Assembly: GCA_014874485.1 (NCBI GenBank)
Contig: JADBJK010000024.1
Location: 62,001 to 126,000, forward strand
Source of the DNA: Chloroflexota bacterium
GTDB taxonomy: Bacteria; Chloroflexota; Anaerolineae; DTLA01
Reading direction: 5' to 3'
Length of the DNA stretch: 64,000 nucleotides
The notes under the pieces were generated by a model, which was not told where the DNA came from, searched no databases, and saw only the letters and a list, made by a program, of their open reading frames with translations. Made by a program: the position numbers and the translations under genes. Within the stretch, counting starts at the first letter, position 1. The number at the start of each line of letters is the position of its first letter. Positions 33,934-42,535 of the stretch are shown here, in pieces.

Positions 33934-34107
33934 CTACGCTTGGGAAATGGCTTCCTGCGGGCACTCGTCCACGCATGTGCCGCAGTCCACGCACTTCTCG
34001 GGGTCAATCACGTAGGACTCATCGCCTTCGCTGATGGCCTCCTCGGGGCATACCGCAGCGCACGCGCCACAAGAGATGCACAGTTCGGGGTCAATTTTGT
34101 GAGCCAT
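33934..34107 (-). CDS. 2[4Fe-4S] ferredoxin
   Basis: 57-residue clostridial-type ferredoxin, a low-potential electron carrier. Both cluster motifs are complete: CISCGACAAVCP and CVDCGTCVDECP, each preceded by the usual ID-PE segment. No extra domains. ATG 34107 has GAGGAGA; the track start at 34152 is upstream of any ribosome-binding site. It has its own promoter and terminator, so it is monocistronic. It could serve the radical SAM or HgdC-type enzymes of this genome. Confidence 0.95.
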   Translation of the reverse strand: MAHKIDPELCISCGACAAVCPEEAISEGDESYVIDPEKCVDCGTCVDECPQEAISQA

Positions 34108-34161
34108 GGGAACTCTCCTCGTGTTGTTGGTTTGGGATGCCTCAACGGTCAACCGGCGATT

Positions 34162-34189
34162 ACTATATGCGATTTGTGAAATTCGTCAA
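34162..34189 (-). promoter_or_regulatory. Promoter of ferredoxin gene
   Basis: Minus-strand TTGACG (34184-34189), 16 bp, TATAGT (34162-34167). The predicted leader is about 48 nt. Confidence 0.6.
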
Positions 34190-34255
34190 AAATGCCTTTG
34201 GCTTGCGCTCGCCCAGAACATGACGCAGGTCATGGCGGCCCGTTGCGGCAGGTGC

Positions 34256-34273
34256 TATCTTGAAGGCAAGATA
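34256..34273 (+). promoter_or_regulatory. Stem-loop over the putative -10 of tpx
   Basis: TATCTTG (34256-34262), 4-nt loop, CAAGATA (34267-34273). TATCTT is also the best -10 candidate (preceded by TGC), so this inverted repeat may be an operator or a leader hairpin. Confidence 0.4.
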
Positions 34274-34293
34274 CCATGATGGAGGGCAACGCA

Positions 34294-34809
34294 ATGGAAG
34301 AACGACGTGGCATCGTGAGCGCAGGCGGACAACCGCTGACGCTGGTGGGTACGCCTGTTGTGGTGGGCCAGAAGGCGCCCGATTTTCGGCTCCTGGACAA
34401 TGACGGGCGCCCGGTTACTCTGGCCGATACTGCGGGCAAGGTGCGGCTGATCAGCGTGGTGCCGTCGCTGGACACCCGCGTGTGCGACCTGCAGACCCGG
34501 CGGTTCAACGCCGAGGCCGACAAACTCGGCGACAAGGTGCGCATCCTGACGGTGAGCGTGGACCTGCCGTTCGCACAGAAGCGATGGTGCGGGGCGGCGG
34601 GCGTGGACCGTCTGCAGACGCTTTCGGATCATTACGATACCAATTTCGGGCTTGCCTACGGCTTGCTCATCAAGGAGAAGCGGCTTCTCGCACGGAGTAT
34701 CTTCATCGTGGACGAGCATGACATCGTGCGCTACGTCCAGATCGTGCCCGACCTGGTCCAGGAGCCGGACTACGAGGCTGCACTGGACGCGCTGAAGAAA
34801 CTCCTGTAA
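34294..34809 (+). CDS. tpx: Thiol peroxidase, Tpx-type peroxiredoxin
   Basis: Reduces hydrogen and alkyl peroxides with thioredoxin as donor. The peroxidatic Cys is in PSLDTRVCDLQTRRFN, very close to the family signature, and the resolving Cys is in KRWCGAAGVDRLQTLSD. The 171-residue length is typical. ATG 34294 is preferred: GGAGGG lies 7 nt upstream and inside the longer track ORF. The zincin gene follows by 34 bp. A role in tolerating oxygen exposure fits an anaerobe. Confidence 0.94.
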   Translation: MEERRGIVSAGGQPLTLVGTPVVVGQKAPDFRLLDNDGRPVTLADTAGKVRLISVVPSLDTRVCDLQTRRFNAEADKLGDKVRILTVSVDLPFAQKRWCGAAGVDRLQTLSDHYDTNFGLAYGLLIKEKRLLARSIFIVDEHDIVRYVQIVPDLVQEPDYEAALDALKKLL

Positions 34810-34843
34810 GATAGACGTAGCCTTGTGCTGAGGGGTTGGACAC

Positions 34844-35224
34844 GTGCCGCTGAGGATGAGCCCGGACACGTTTGATGAACTGGTGGTTCAGGCGCTGGAA
34901 TCCCTGCCCGACGAAATCCGCGAGAAACTGGACAATGTGGCCATCATGGTGGAGGATTATCCCACCAGGGCGCAACTTCGCGCGGGAGGCGTCGGGCGGG
35001 GAATGCTCCTGTTCGGCCTGTACGAGGGCGTGCCGCTGACCGGTCGGACTTCGGGGTACAACATGGTGATGCCAGACCGCATCACGCTGTTCCGCGAGCC
35101 AATCCTCATGGCGTGTCGGAGTCTGGACGAGGTCCGGCGGACAATCGCGCACACGGTGCTACACGAGATCGCGCACCACTTCGGGATTTCGGACGCGCGG
35201 CTTCGGGAAATCGGCGCGTACTGA
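34844..35224 (+). CDS. Zincin-like metallopeptidase family protein (DUF1025/PF06262 type)
   Basis: Small 126-residue protein with HTVLHEIAHHFGISDARL, the HExxHxxGxxD motif of the minimal zincin family. The N-terminal half includes FDELVVQALESLPDEI and VEDYPT, which are typical of this group. Activity has not generally been shown for such small proteins. GTG 34844 is 7 nt after GAGGGGT; ATG 34856 lacks spacing to a Shine-Dalgarno. It ends one base before the stop of the convergent CAP gene. Confidence 0.85.
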   Translation: MPLRMSPDTFDELVVQALESLPDEIREKLDNVAIMVEDYPTRAQLRAGGVGRGMLLFGLYEGVPLTGRTSGYNMVMPDRITLFREPILMACRSLDEVRRTIAHTVLHEIAHHFGISDARLREIGAY

Positions 35225-35225
35225 T

Positions 35226-36230
35226 TCAGCGCACCGCGACGATCGCGTTCCCGGCGAATATTCGCTGGCCTTCCCGTTCTATCCACACACGGATGTGGTA
35301 CAGTCCTGGGCGGTCGGATTCGGTGAAGCGAACTGTGGCCCAGAACTTGCTGCCCTCCACCCGCGGCTGCAGTGCCTGAAATATCTCTGCGCGGGGCGTG
35401 TACGAGCCGGTCTGGTTGAGGTCCGCCACGCTCATGGGCGTGGGAAACGGCTCATAGGCCAGGTTGATGAGCGGTGAGGCTGCGCCAGGGAGTAGCCTGC
35501 CCGCGACTTCCACGGCATCGCCCAGTCGTACCAATTCGGGGACCGGATCAAGGGCCACGTACCTGTCCACGAACTCCTGAACAATCCGCACCTCGCCCAA
35601 CGTTGCATTGTAGCCAATTCCGACTCCCACGTGCGTGTGCGAAGGCTGCAGGATATTGTCGCGGTGGCCTGGACTTTCCATGAGCGCTTCCTGTGCCTGC
35701 TCCACAGTGCTCTGCCAGTCCTGGATCGGAATCCCCACGCCTGCCGTGGATCGCTGATAGTAGGCGTACACGTTCTCGCGGACAGCGTCGCGCCCACCTG
35801 CGAAGAAGTAGCGATGCTCCGGGCCGTAGCCTGCCAGGTTCCAGTGGCTCAGGTAGACATAAGTAGCCATCTCCTCGGCATGTGCCTGGGCGGCGCGGGC
35901 TGCGGTTTCATCCCACTGAACCGGCGAGAGTCCCGCGGCCTGGCGGTCTCGGTTGATGAGTTCCAGCATGTAACGGGCGACGGCGGACAGGTCGGGTTGC
36001 GGCGTGGGTGTCCGGGTGGGTTGCAGGGTCAGGGTGGGCACGAGGGTGTTGGTGGGCCGCGGCGTGCGGGGCGCCGGTGTTGTGCTGGGCTGCGTGGGGC
36101 GCGCAGTGGGGCTGCCGATGGCGGCAGGCGGGCGCGTGGGCAGTTGCGGGGCGCGGGTGGCGCAGGCGGTCAGCAGTATGCACAGTGCGACCCCAACCAG
36201 GAACGCAGCGCGTTTGGCAAGACCCGTCAT
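35226..36230 (-). CDS. CAP/SCP-domain lipoprotein
   Basis: Surface lipoprotein. The signal peptide ends in a lipobox (ILLTAC, Cys 23). A 50-residue Pro/Thr-rich linker follows, then a CAP domain (about residues 85-210) with MLELINRDRQAAGLSPVQWD, LSHWN, RENVYAYYQ and SPGHRDNILQPSHTHVGVGI. The C-terminal 100 residues form a beta domain. CAP proteins in bacteria have no single defined activity. Its ATG overlaps the stop of the upstream glycosyltransferase (ATGA), so it ends the asparaginase-glycosyltransferase-CAP operon. Confidence 0.88.
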   Translation of the reverse strand: MTGLAKRAAFLVGVALCILLTACATRAPQLPTRPPAAIGSPTARPTQPSTTPAPRTPRPTNTLVPTLTLQPTRTPTPQPDLSAVARYMLELINRDRQAAGLSPVQWDETAARAAQAHAEEMATYVYLSHWNLAGYGPEHRYFFAGGRDAVRENVYAYYQRSTAGVGIPIQDWQSTVEQAQEALMESPGHRDNILQPSHTHVGVGIGYNATLGEVRIVQEFVDRYVALDPVPELVRLGDAVEVAGRLLPGAASPLINLAYEPFPTPMSVADLNQTGSYTPRAEIFQALQPRVEGSKFWATVRFTESDRPGLYHIRVWIEREGQRIFAGNAIVAVR

Positions 36231-37429
36231 GTTCCCCTCCCTCGTTTCAGCGCGATGGTCTCACGGTAGGCATCGGCGGTTTTCCGGGCGACGGCGCTCC
36301 AATCCATGCTTTGTTCCACAGCGCGGCGGGCTGCGATGCCGAGCCGCTGTCGGAGAGCCGGGTCATTGACAAGGGCCAGGAGGTGGCTTTCCAGGTCGTC
36401 CAGGGAATCGGCGACGAGCGCCGTTTCGCCCGAGTGCACGATGTCCTGCGTGCCCGATCGGTCCGTGGTTACAGCGGGCAGGCCGCACGCCATCGCTTCC
36501 AGCAACGCCATGCCGAAGCCCTCGCTCTGGCTTGGAAATGTGAAGATGTCCATCGCGTTGAGGTAGGCTGGGGTTCGCATCCACGGCTGGAATCCCACAA
36601 AGCGGAAGCGATCGGCTAGGCCATTGCGCAGGACCTCGCCCTCAACCCGTTTCTTGAGCGGGCCACCGCCGACGAGGAGAAAGCGCAGGCGGGCGTCCTC
36701 CTCCGCCAGTCGCTGACCCACGCGGACGAGTTCCACGATCCCCTTGCTGGGCACGAAACGGGACAGGAAGCCGATGACAATATCCCCCTCGCCGAAGCCG
36801 AGGGATGCGCGCATGGTTGCGCGGAGCGAGGCGTCGGGGCGGAACAGGTCCATGTCAATGGCGTTGTGGATCACGAAGGCCCTTGCCCTGCTCCGACTCA
36901 ATTCCTCGGCGGCAGGCTCGCTGACGGCGATGTAGGCCGTGAACTGGTTGACTACGGCCACCATGAGCGCGCGCATGACCGCCCCCACAATCGGCGGCCG
37001 CTTGGGCCGTTCTATCATGGAGTGCTTGGTAATGATGGTCGGGAACCCCATGCGGGCAGCCTTGCGCATCAGGGCGAGCACGAAGGGGCTTTCCACCGTG
37101 TGGCCGTGGACGATGTCGTAGTCGCGCTCGGCGAGCAAATGCCCTAGTTGCGTGATCATGGAAGGATCCAGGGCCGGATCGGATCCATCGGGCAGGCGCA
37201 ATGTCAGGCCGTGCAGGCGCACCACCTCCACGCCGGGCGGGATGATGACCGGAGTGGCGTCGGCTTTTCGGGGGCGGACCTCGCGGTGCGTAACGACGGA
37301 CACGTGGTGGCCCAGGCGAGCGAGTTCGCGCGACAGAGCATACACGTGGTTCTCAATGCCCCCGACGCTGGGCGGATAGCAGTCGGTGATCATGCAGATG
37401 CGCAGGGGGGCGTCCGGCGATTGCAGCAT
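36227..37429 (-). CDS. GT4 glycosyltransferase, PimA/PIG-A-like
   Basis: Retaining GT-B enzyme of 400 residues. N-terminal DCYPPSVGGIENHVYALSREL and HGHTVESPFVLALMRKAARMG are typical of phosphatidylinositol or lipid glycosyltransferases. The donor domain has FLSRFVPSKGIVELV and EGFGMALLEAMACG with the E-x7-E pair. The substrate is unknown. It is 4 bp downstream of the asparaginase gene and overlaps the CAP gene by 4 bp, a tight operon whose logic is not obvious. Confidence 0.9.
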   Translation of the reverse strand: MLQSPDAPLRICMITDCYPPSVGGIENHVYALSRELARLGHHVSVVTHREVRPRKADATPVIIPPGVEVVRLHGLTLRLPDGSDPALDPSMITQLGHLLAERDYDIVHGHTVESPFVLALMRKAARMGFPTIITKHSMIERPKRPPIVGAVMRALMVAVVNQFTAYIAVSEPAAEELSRSRARAFVIHNAIDMDLFRPDASLRATMRASLGFGEGDIVIGFLSRFVPSKGIVELVRVGQRLAEEDARLRFLLVGGGPLKKRVEGEVLRNGLADRFRFVGFQPWMRTPAYLNAMDIFTFPSQSEGFGMALLEAMACGLPAVTTDRSGTQDIVHSGETALVADSLDDLESHLLALVNDPALRQRLGIAARRAVEQSMDWSAVARKTADAYRETIALKRGRGT

Positions 37430-37433
37430 AGGT

Positions 37434-38360
37434 TCAGTCCTCAGGCTCCTTCCACTCGGTGCGATCCACGGCGACGTAGGGCCGGGCCATGCCCTCTGTG
37501 AGGAAGGCCCGGGCCATGCGTTTGGTGTTGTAGGCGAACCCCACCCGGCCCAGGCGGTCCACGACGATGAGTCCCGCGGTGCCGGACACGCGCGCGGCCA
37601 GGGTCTGGATGGCGCGCTCGGCGGCCTCGGCGGGGGTCAGACCTGCCTCAAGTCCCTGCATGGTGCGGTGCGCGAGGGCCATACGCGCGATGGCTTCGCC
37701 AAATCCGGTGCAGGCCACGCCGCCGACGGCGTTGTCCGCGTAGAAGCCGCACCCGACCAGCGGGACATCGCCCACGCGCCCAGGCAGTTTGTTGGGCGTG
37801 CCGCCCGTGGACAGGCCGGCGGCGATGTTGCCGGAAGCGTCCAATGCCACGGCTCCTACGGTATCGGCACGCGGCTCAAATGCATCGCCGAGGTGCGTAT
37901 GACCCCGCCGCTGGTATTCTTGCCAGATGGCGCGCTCGCGTTCCACGATGAGGTCTTCGTTGGCGCAAAGGGGCATGCCGTGCTGCTGGGCGAATCGTTC
38001 AGCGCCCTCACCCACGAGGAGCACATGGGGGCTTTCCAGCACGAGGCGGGCCAGGTGGATGGGCTGGGCGATGTGCTTCACGCAGGCCACCGCCCCCACG
38101 TTCAGGGTTGCGCCATCCATGAGGCTGGCGTCCAGTTCCACTTCGCCATCGCGGGTGAGGCAGGAGCCTCGGCCGGCGTCAAAGATGGGATCGTCCTCCA
38201 TGACGCGGATGGCGGCCTCTACGGCATCCAGCGCCGAGCCTCCGTCGCGCAGGATGGCATAGCCGGTGCGCACGGCGGTCAGGCAGCCCCGCGCATGCGC
38301 ATCTACCTGGTCGTCGGGGATGGCCCACGCCCCACCGTGTACGATCATGGCGACCGTCAT
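37434..38360 (-). CDS. Isoaspartyl peptidase/L-asparaginase, Ntn hydrolase
   Basis: Plant-type asparaginase precursor that self-cleaves to expose a catalytic Thr. The N-terminal block has IVHGGAWAIP and GRGSCLTRDGEVELDASLMDG. The autocleavage site is RADTVGAVALD, where the Thr after Asp is the nucleophile. GLSTGGTPNKLPGRVGD and GFGEAIAR follow as substrate-site motifs. At 308 residues it is full length. It hydrolyses isoaspartyl dipeptides or asparagine. ATG with GGAGGT; first gene of a three-gene operon. Confidence 0.93.
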   Translation of the reverse strand: MTVAMIVHGGAWAIPDDQVDAHARGCLTAVRTGYAILRDGGSALDAVEAAIRVMEDDPIFDAGRGSCLTRDGEVELDASLMDGATLNVGAVACVKHIAQPIHLARLVLESPHVLLVGEGAERFAQQHGMPLCANEDLIVERERAIWQEYQRRGHTHLGDAFEPRADTVGAVALDASGNIAAGLSTGGTPNKLPGRVGDVPLVGCGFYADNAVGGVACTGFGEAIARMALAHRTMQGLEAGLTPAEAAERAIQTLAARVSGTAGLIVVDRLGRVGFAYNTKRMARAFLTEGMARPYVAVDRTEWKEPED

Positions 38361-38396
38361 GTCCTGGCACCTCCCGTGCGGGCTCCCGCGGCGGCT

Positions 38397-38425
38397 ATTC
38401 TACTCCCATCGCACGCAGAAGGCAA
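38397..38425 (-). promoter_or_regulatory. Promoter of asparaginase operon
   Basis: Minus-strand TTGCCT (38420-38425), 17 bp, TAGAAT (38397-38402), with a predicted leader of about 30 nt. Confidence 0.6.
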
Positions 38426-38456
38426 TGTCGGCCTTGCGGCAGCACGCGCTTGTGCG

Positions 38457-38497
38457 CAAAAAGAAAGGGCGGCGCTCTGTGGAATGCACGCCCTTTC
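38457..38497 (-). terminator. Intrinsic terminator of tRNA-Sec gene
   Basis: Minus-strand GAAAGGGCG (38489-38497) pairs with CGCCCTTTC (38463-38471) across a 17-nt loop and is followed by TTTTTG. It begins 12 nt after the tRNA 3' end. Confidence 0.8.
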
Positions 38498-38509
38498 GGT
38501 CCGGCAAGG

Positions 38510-38606
38510 CGGGAGTGGATGGGAGTCGAACCCACCTAGGACGCCTCTGCAGCGCCCCACAGACGGTTTTGAAGACCGCGGAGCCCACCGGGACTCAACC
38601 ACCCCC
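38510..38606 (-). tRNA. selC: Selenocysteine tRNA (anticodon TCA)
   Basis: The 97-nt gene has all bacterial tRNA-Sec hallmarks. There is an 8-bp acceptor stem (GGGGGTGG with CCACTCCC, one G-T), a 6-bp D stem (GAGTCC/GGGCTC) with a 4-nt loop, and anticodon stem GCGGT/ACCGT around loop CTTCAAA (anticodon TCA). A long variable arm (GGGGCGC...) and a 5-bp T stem around TTCGACT complete it. The discriminator is G; CCA is not fully encoded (CCT follows). It reads UGA as selenocysteine, so the genome should also encode SelA, SelB and SelD. No selenoprotein is evident in this window. Confidence 0.93.
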
Positions 38607-38612
38607 ACCGAT

Positions 38613-38641
38613 AGTGTATATGAAATCCCCTTGACCGTCAA
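38613..38641 (-). promoter_or_regulatory. Promoter of tRNA-Sec gene
   Basis: Minus-strand TTGACG (38636-38641), 17 bp, TACACT (38613-38618). The +1 would fall at or within a base or two of the first tRNA nucleotide, so the transcript may have almost no 5' leader. Confidence 0.6.
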
Positions 38642-38706
38642 CTTTGGCAAGGAAGAGACTGGCTTCCGTGTTCCGTTAGTGGATTGCACGCACACGACCC
38701 CGTTCT

Positions 38707-38776
38707 GTCATTGCGAGCGAAGCGAAGCAATCTGCCGCTCCGGGGATTGCTTCGGGGCTTCGCCCCTCGCAATGAC
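38707..38776. repeat. Repeat island 5: single 70-bp hairpin unit
   Basis: The cleanest example of the dispersed family. GTCATTGCGAG (38707-38717) and CTCGCAATGAC (38766-38776) are inverted termini, with internal GCGAAGCAATC and GGATTGCTTCG also pairing around an 11-nt centre. Confidence 0.85.
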
Positions 38777-38801
38777 GTTTACAAATTGGTCAGAGCGCCC
38801 C

Positions 38802-38830
38802 TTGACATATCGTGGAATACACGCTATGCT
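38802..38830 (+). promoter_or_regulatory. Promoter of the 1191-residue surface protein gene
   Basis: TTGACA (38802-38807), 17 bp, TATGCT (38825-38830). The leader is about 53 nt and contains a GGGAGGG box. Confidence 0.65.
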
Positions 38831-38889
38831 GGGTATCCAGTTTCGGCTGAGGACTGGCGGCGCTATTGAGTTGTTGCGGGAGGGTAGCC

Positions 38890-41800
38890 ATGATGCGCAC
38901 TCGCTGGGTCTGGCTGGGTATTGTGGCCTTGGCGCTTGTCCTTGGTCCACTGTTCATTCGGGGCCCGGCGAGCGCGGATCCGTCCCTCAGCGTCTGCGCC
39001 TGGGCGAAGGATGAACTGGGCAATGGCATCCCAGGGGCGCTCATGACGCTGTGGGGGCGGAGCGGCAGCACATGGTACACGCTGGCAAGCGGCTACACCG
39101 ATTCCACAGGAAACCGGCTCCTCATCTACACCGGCCCCGACTATGAACGTTACGCCGTAACCGAGAACAACCCCGCGGGCTACGTGTCCGTTTCGGCTTC
39201 GGGCCTGGGCTGGACCACCATCAACGCCGACCGCGTGGAGGCGACCTCACCGCCGCCCAGTTGTGCAACGTTCATTGACCGGCCCACGCAGGCCACGTCA
39301 ACCCCCACGCCGACCCGCACGCGCACCAATACGCCCGGCCCCACGAACACCCCCACCAAGACGCCCTCGGTCGTTACGCTGTACCGAATCCAGGGCAGGG
39401 TGGAGGATACCTTTGGCACCGGCCTGGCGGGCTGGACGGTGCGCGCAGACCTGTGGACGGGCTCGTCCTGGCAGATCTCGGCGGATCTCACCACTACCGC
39501 GTGGGACGGGAGTTTCACCCTGGAGGTGAATACGCTGGGGCTGCCGGGCTACTTCCGCATCGTCCAGTGGCAAATGCGGGACGGCTATACCGCGTTCAGC
39601 GCCTCCAGCACCCTGCCCGGCAGCGTCATCGTGGACGCCACGACGATTCTGACGACTTTGCCGTCGCCGGGGACATGGGGCCAGGCAACCTTCGTGCGTC
39701 AGGCTCCAACGCCGACGCCAACCGCCACAGCGGTGGACAGCCGCATCGTGGGCTACGTGCTGCAGGACTTGCCGGAGCCTATCGCCATCCCTGGGGTTAC
39801 GGTAACCCTGTACCAGAAAATGCCCGACGATTCGCTGGTGCCTCTAGCGGTGGACGTAACCGACGAATTCGGCTTCTTTGAGTTCGTGGGCAAGTGGCCC
39901 AATATCACGTTGCTGCTGGTGGAGACCGATCCCGTGGGGTTCTACTCTACGCGGGCGGTGGGCGATGCCTACTGGCACGTCATCACGCCCAACGAGATTC
40001 AGGGCGATCCTGTGCCGACCCATTCCGACTGCCTGTACTTCTTTGACCTGCCGCTGCCTACGGAAACGCCCACGCCGACGGAAACGCTGACGCCATCGCC
40101 GACGGCCACGACCACGGGGACGAGGACGTCAACGCCCACGTTCACGCCTAGCCCGACGGCGACCGACACACCAACCCCTTCGGCCACGCCAACGGCGACA
40201 CCCACGCCCACCGCGTCCGACACGGCGACGACGACGCCCACAGCCTCGGCGACACGCACCGGCACCGCGACCGGCACGGCCACGCCCTCGCCCACGCCGA
40301 CGTTCACCCCTAGCCCGACGGCGACCGCAACCAATACGCCGACGAATACACCAACCGCAACGCCGACGCCGACGGCCACGCCTTCGCCGACGCCGACGTT
40401 CACCCCTAGTCCGACGGCGACCGCAACGCCTACGCCGACGGCCACGCCGACATTTACGCCGACGTTCACCCACACGCCTACCCATACGTTCACGGCGACA
40501 TCTACGCATACGCCGTCGCCGACGCCTACTCCGACGTTCACGCCGACGCGCACCCCGACCGCAACGCCAACCTACACGAGCACGAACACGCGCACGCCGA
40601 CGGCGACGCGGACGGCGACGCCTACTCGCACGTCCACGCGAACACGGACGCCTACGCCGACCCCCACGTTCACCGCCACCGATACGCCCACGCGAACACC
40701 GACCCGCACGCCGACGGCGACGCGGATTCCGCCGCCGGTCTGCAATGACCGCGTGTGCGCGTGGAAGTACGTGGCCATTGCAGTGGACGCAGACGATGAT
40801 GGGCACTTCTCGCCGGGCGACATCGTGGAGTACACCATCCTCGTGCAGACGAACCTGCCGATTCCCGCCGTGCTGACGTTCAGCGACCAGGTCCCGCCGG
40901 GGACCGCGCTTGTGCCCGGCAGCCTGTCCATCACGCCGGTCGGGCATGTGGTGAGCGAGATACCCATCATCTGCACAGCGCCTGTGGACCCGGGTCAGTC
41001 ATTTGTGATCACCTTCAGGGTCGTGATACTGGCGGGAACCACCCGCATCTGCAACCAGGGCCTTGTGTCCACACGGTGCGAGGTGGAGCAGTGCATCTGC
41101 GACGAGTTGACCGACGACCCGTACACGCCGTACGACGATGACCCCACCTGCTTTGACGTGGTTACGCCGACGGCAACGCCAACCACGACGGCGACGGCAA
41201 CCAACACCCCCACGCCCACGCGGCAGCCGCCTCCGGGTTGTACCGACGACGTCTGCGCCTGGAAGACGGACTTGCTCGTCATAGATGGGGATGGAGATGG
41301 CCTGCCTTCGCCGGGGGACACGATTGAGTACGAGATTCTGGTGCAGAACAACCTGACGATCCCGTCGGTGATGACGTTCACCGATCAGATTCCCGAGGGG
41401 ACGATGCTCGTGCCCGGGAGCCTGTCCATTGAGCCGGTGGGCGAGGTGGTCAGCGAGATACCCATCATCTTCCGCGCCGAACTGGAGCCGCACCAGGGCG
41501 TAACGATTCGGTTCCGTGTGGTCATCCTGGAGGGTGTGGACCGCATCTGCAACAGGGGCCTGGTCGCGATCCGCTGCCAGGAGGAGCAGTGCGTGTGCGA
41601 CGAACTCACGGATGACCCGGACACGCCGCTGGACGACGCGACCTGCACCGATGTGTACCCTCCGCCGCCGCCTTCACCCACTCCGACGCCTTCGCCGACA
41701 CCAACGCCAACCGCGACGCGAACGCCAACGCCGACGCTGACGCCCACTCGCGGCCCAGGCTGGCAGGGACAGTTCTGGAAGCGAGCGGCGCTGGTCAATG

Positions 41801-42465
41801 ACGCCGATTCCAATGGGGTCGCATCGCCGGGGGACACAATCCGCTACACGTTGACCCTGGTGAACAGCCTGCCCACGGCGACCTATGGGCTTCTCGTCGT
41901 GGACAACCTGCCGCCGCAGTTGGAGTACATCGCCGGCAGCCTGGTGCTGTCCCATGGCGTGGTGCTGACCTACAGCCCGCTGCAGGTGTACATAGACACG
42001 CTGAACGCAGGGGCGACGGCCACGATTACGCTGGACCTTCGCGTGCGGGGTTCGGGGCAGGGCAACGCGGTGAACCAGGCGGTTCTGTACGTTGGGTCGT
42101 TGGTCAGTTACAGCGACGATCCCGATACGCCTGCCCCAGGGGATGCGACGGTCATCGTCATCGTCTGGCCGGGGCCGACAGCGACGCCGACGTTGACGGC
42201 GACTTCCACGCCCGTGCCAACGGTTACCGGCCTGCCGACAAACACGCCGACGGCCACGCGGACGGCGACACGGACTCCCACGGCGACGTTCACCCCGCAG
42301 GCCACCGCGACCGCGACGCGCACGCCGACGGCAACGGCGACGCGAACGCCCACAGCCACGCCGCGGCCGGTAACGCGCAGGGTGTTCTTGCCGTTCGTGT
42401 CCAGAGGCCCGTGGTGGAGCGGGGCGGGCGTGCAAGGGCAGACTTCGTTTGCGCAGGGCTGGTAG
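38890..42465 (+). CDS. Large secreted modular protein with PT-rich linkers and DUF11-like repeats
   Basis: 1191-residue surface or secreted protein. The signal peptide ([22 protein letters not shown]) is followed by three beta-sandwich modules resembling SdrB/CnaB-like or carboxypeptidase regulatory folds (about residues 35-380), separated by short PT linkers. A PT-rich stretch of about 220 residues (400-620) follows. Next are two homologous Cys-rich DUF11-type modules ([17 protein letters not shown]... and [17 protein letters not shown]...), each with about eight Cys, then a third DUF11-like module without Cys. Another PT linker ends in [12 protein letters not shown]. No catalytic motif was seen; adhesion or a cell-envelope role is likely. 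ATG 38890 or 38893 is chosen for its ribosome-binding site and signal peptide. Confidence 0.82.
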   Translation: MMRTRWVWLGIVALALVLGPLFIRGPASADPSLSVCAWAKDELGNGIPGALMTLWGRSGSTWYTLASGYTDSTGNRLLIYTGPDYERYAVTENNPAGYVSVSASGLGWTTINADRVEATSPPPSCATFIDRPTQATSTPTPTRTRTNTPGPTNTPTKTPSVVTLYRIQGRVEDTFGTGLAGWTVRADLWTGSSWQISADLTTTAWDGSFTLEVNTLGLPGYFRIVQWQMRDGYTAFSASSTLPGSVIVDATTILTTLPSPGTWGQATFVRQAPTPTPTATAVDSRIVGYVLQDLPEPIAIPGVTVTLYQKMPDDSLVPLAVDVTDEFGFFEFVGKWPNITLLLVETDPVGFYSTRAVGDAYWHVITPNEIQGDPVPTHSDCLYFFDLPLPTETPTPTETLTPSPTATTTGTRTSTPTFTPSPTATDTPTPSATPTATPTPTASDTATTTPTASATRTGTATGTATPSPTPTFTPSPTATATNTPTNTPTATPTPTATPSPTPTFTPSPTATATPTPTATPTFTPTFTHTPTHTFTATSTHTPSPTPTPTFTPTRTPTATPTYTSTNTRTPTATRTATPTRTSTRTRTPTPTPTFTATDTPTRTPTRTPTATRIPPPVCNDRVCAWKYVAIAVDADDDGHFSPGDIVEYTILVQTNLPIPAVLTFSDQVPPGTALVPGSLSITPVGHVVSEIPIICTAPVDPGQSFVITFRVVILAGTTRICNQGLVSTRCEVEQCICDELTDDPYTPYDDDPTCFDVVTPTATPTTTATATNTPTPTRQPPPGCTDDVCAWKTDLLVIDGDGDGLPSPGDTIEYEILVQNNLTIPSVMTFTDQIPEGTMLVPGSLSIEPVGEVVSEIPIIFRAELEPHQGVTIRFRVVILEGVDRICNRGLVAIRCQEEQCVCDELTDDPDTPLDDATCTDVYPPPPPSPTPTPSPTPTPTATRTPTPTLTPTRGPGWQGQFWKRAALVNDADSNGVASPGDTIRYTLTLVNSLPTATYGLLVVDNLPPQLEYIAGSLVLSHGVVLTYSPLQVYIDTLNAGATATITLDLRVRGSGQGNAVNQAVLYVGSLVSYSDDPDTPAPGDATVIVIVWPGPTATPTLTATSTPVPTVTGLPTNTPTATRTATRTPTATFTPQATATATRTPTATATRTPTATPRPVTRRVFLPFVSRGPWWSGAGVQGQTSFAQGW

Positions 42466-42491
42466 TCCGATTCGTTGGGGATGACGACAGC

Positions 42492-42525
42492 GGAAGCCCC
42501 CACCGAACGCAGAGTGGGGGCTTCC
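42492..42525. terminator. 12-bp perfect hairpin between convergent genes
   Basis: GGAAGCCCCCAC (42492-42503), 10-nt loop, GTGGGGGCTTCC (42514-42525), 27 bp after the surface protein stop and 11 bp before the stop of the convergent lipoprotein gene. No T-run on either side, so efficiency as a terminator is uncertain. Confidence 0.5.
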
Positions 42526-42535
42526 ACATACTCTG

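Noticed and set aside
38361-38889. Selenoprotein gene beside tRNA-Sec
   Set aside because: Neighbouring coding regions end at natural family C-termini and no in-frame TGA followed by coding sequence was recognised; a full SECIS scan was not possible by eye.
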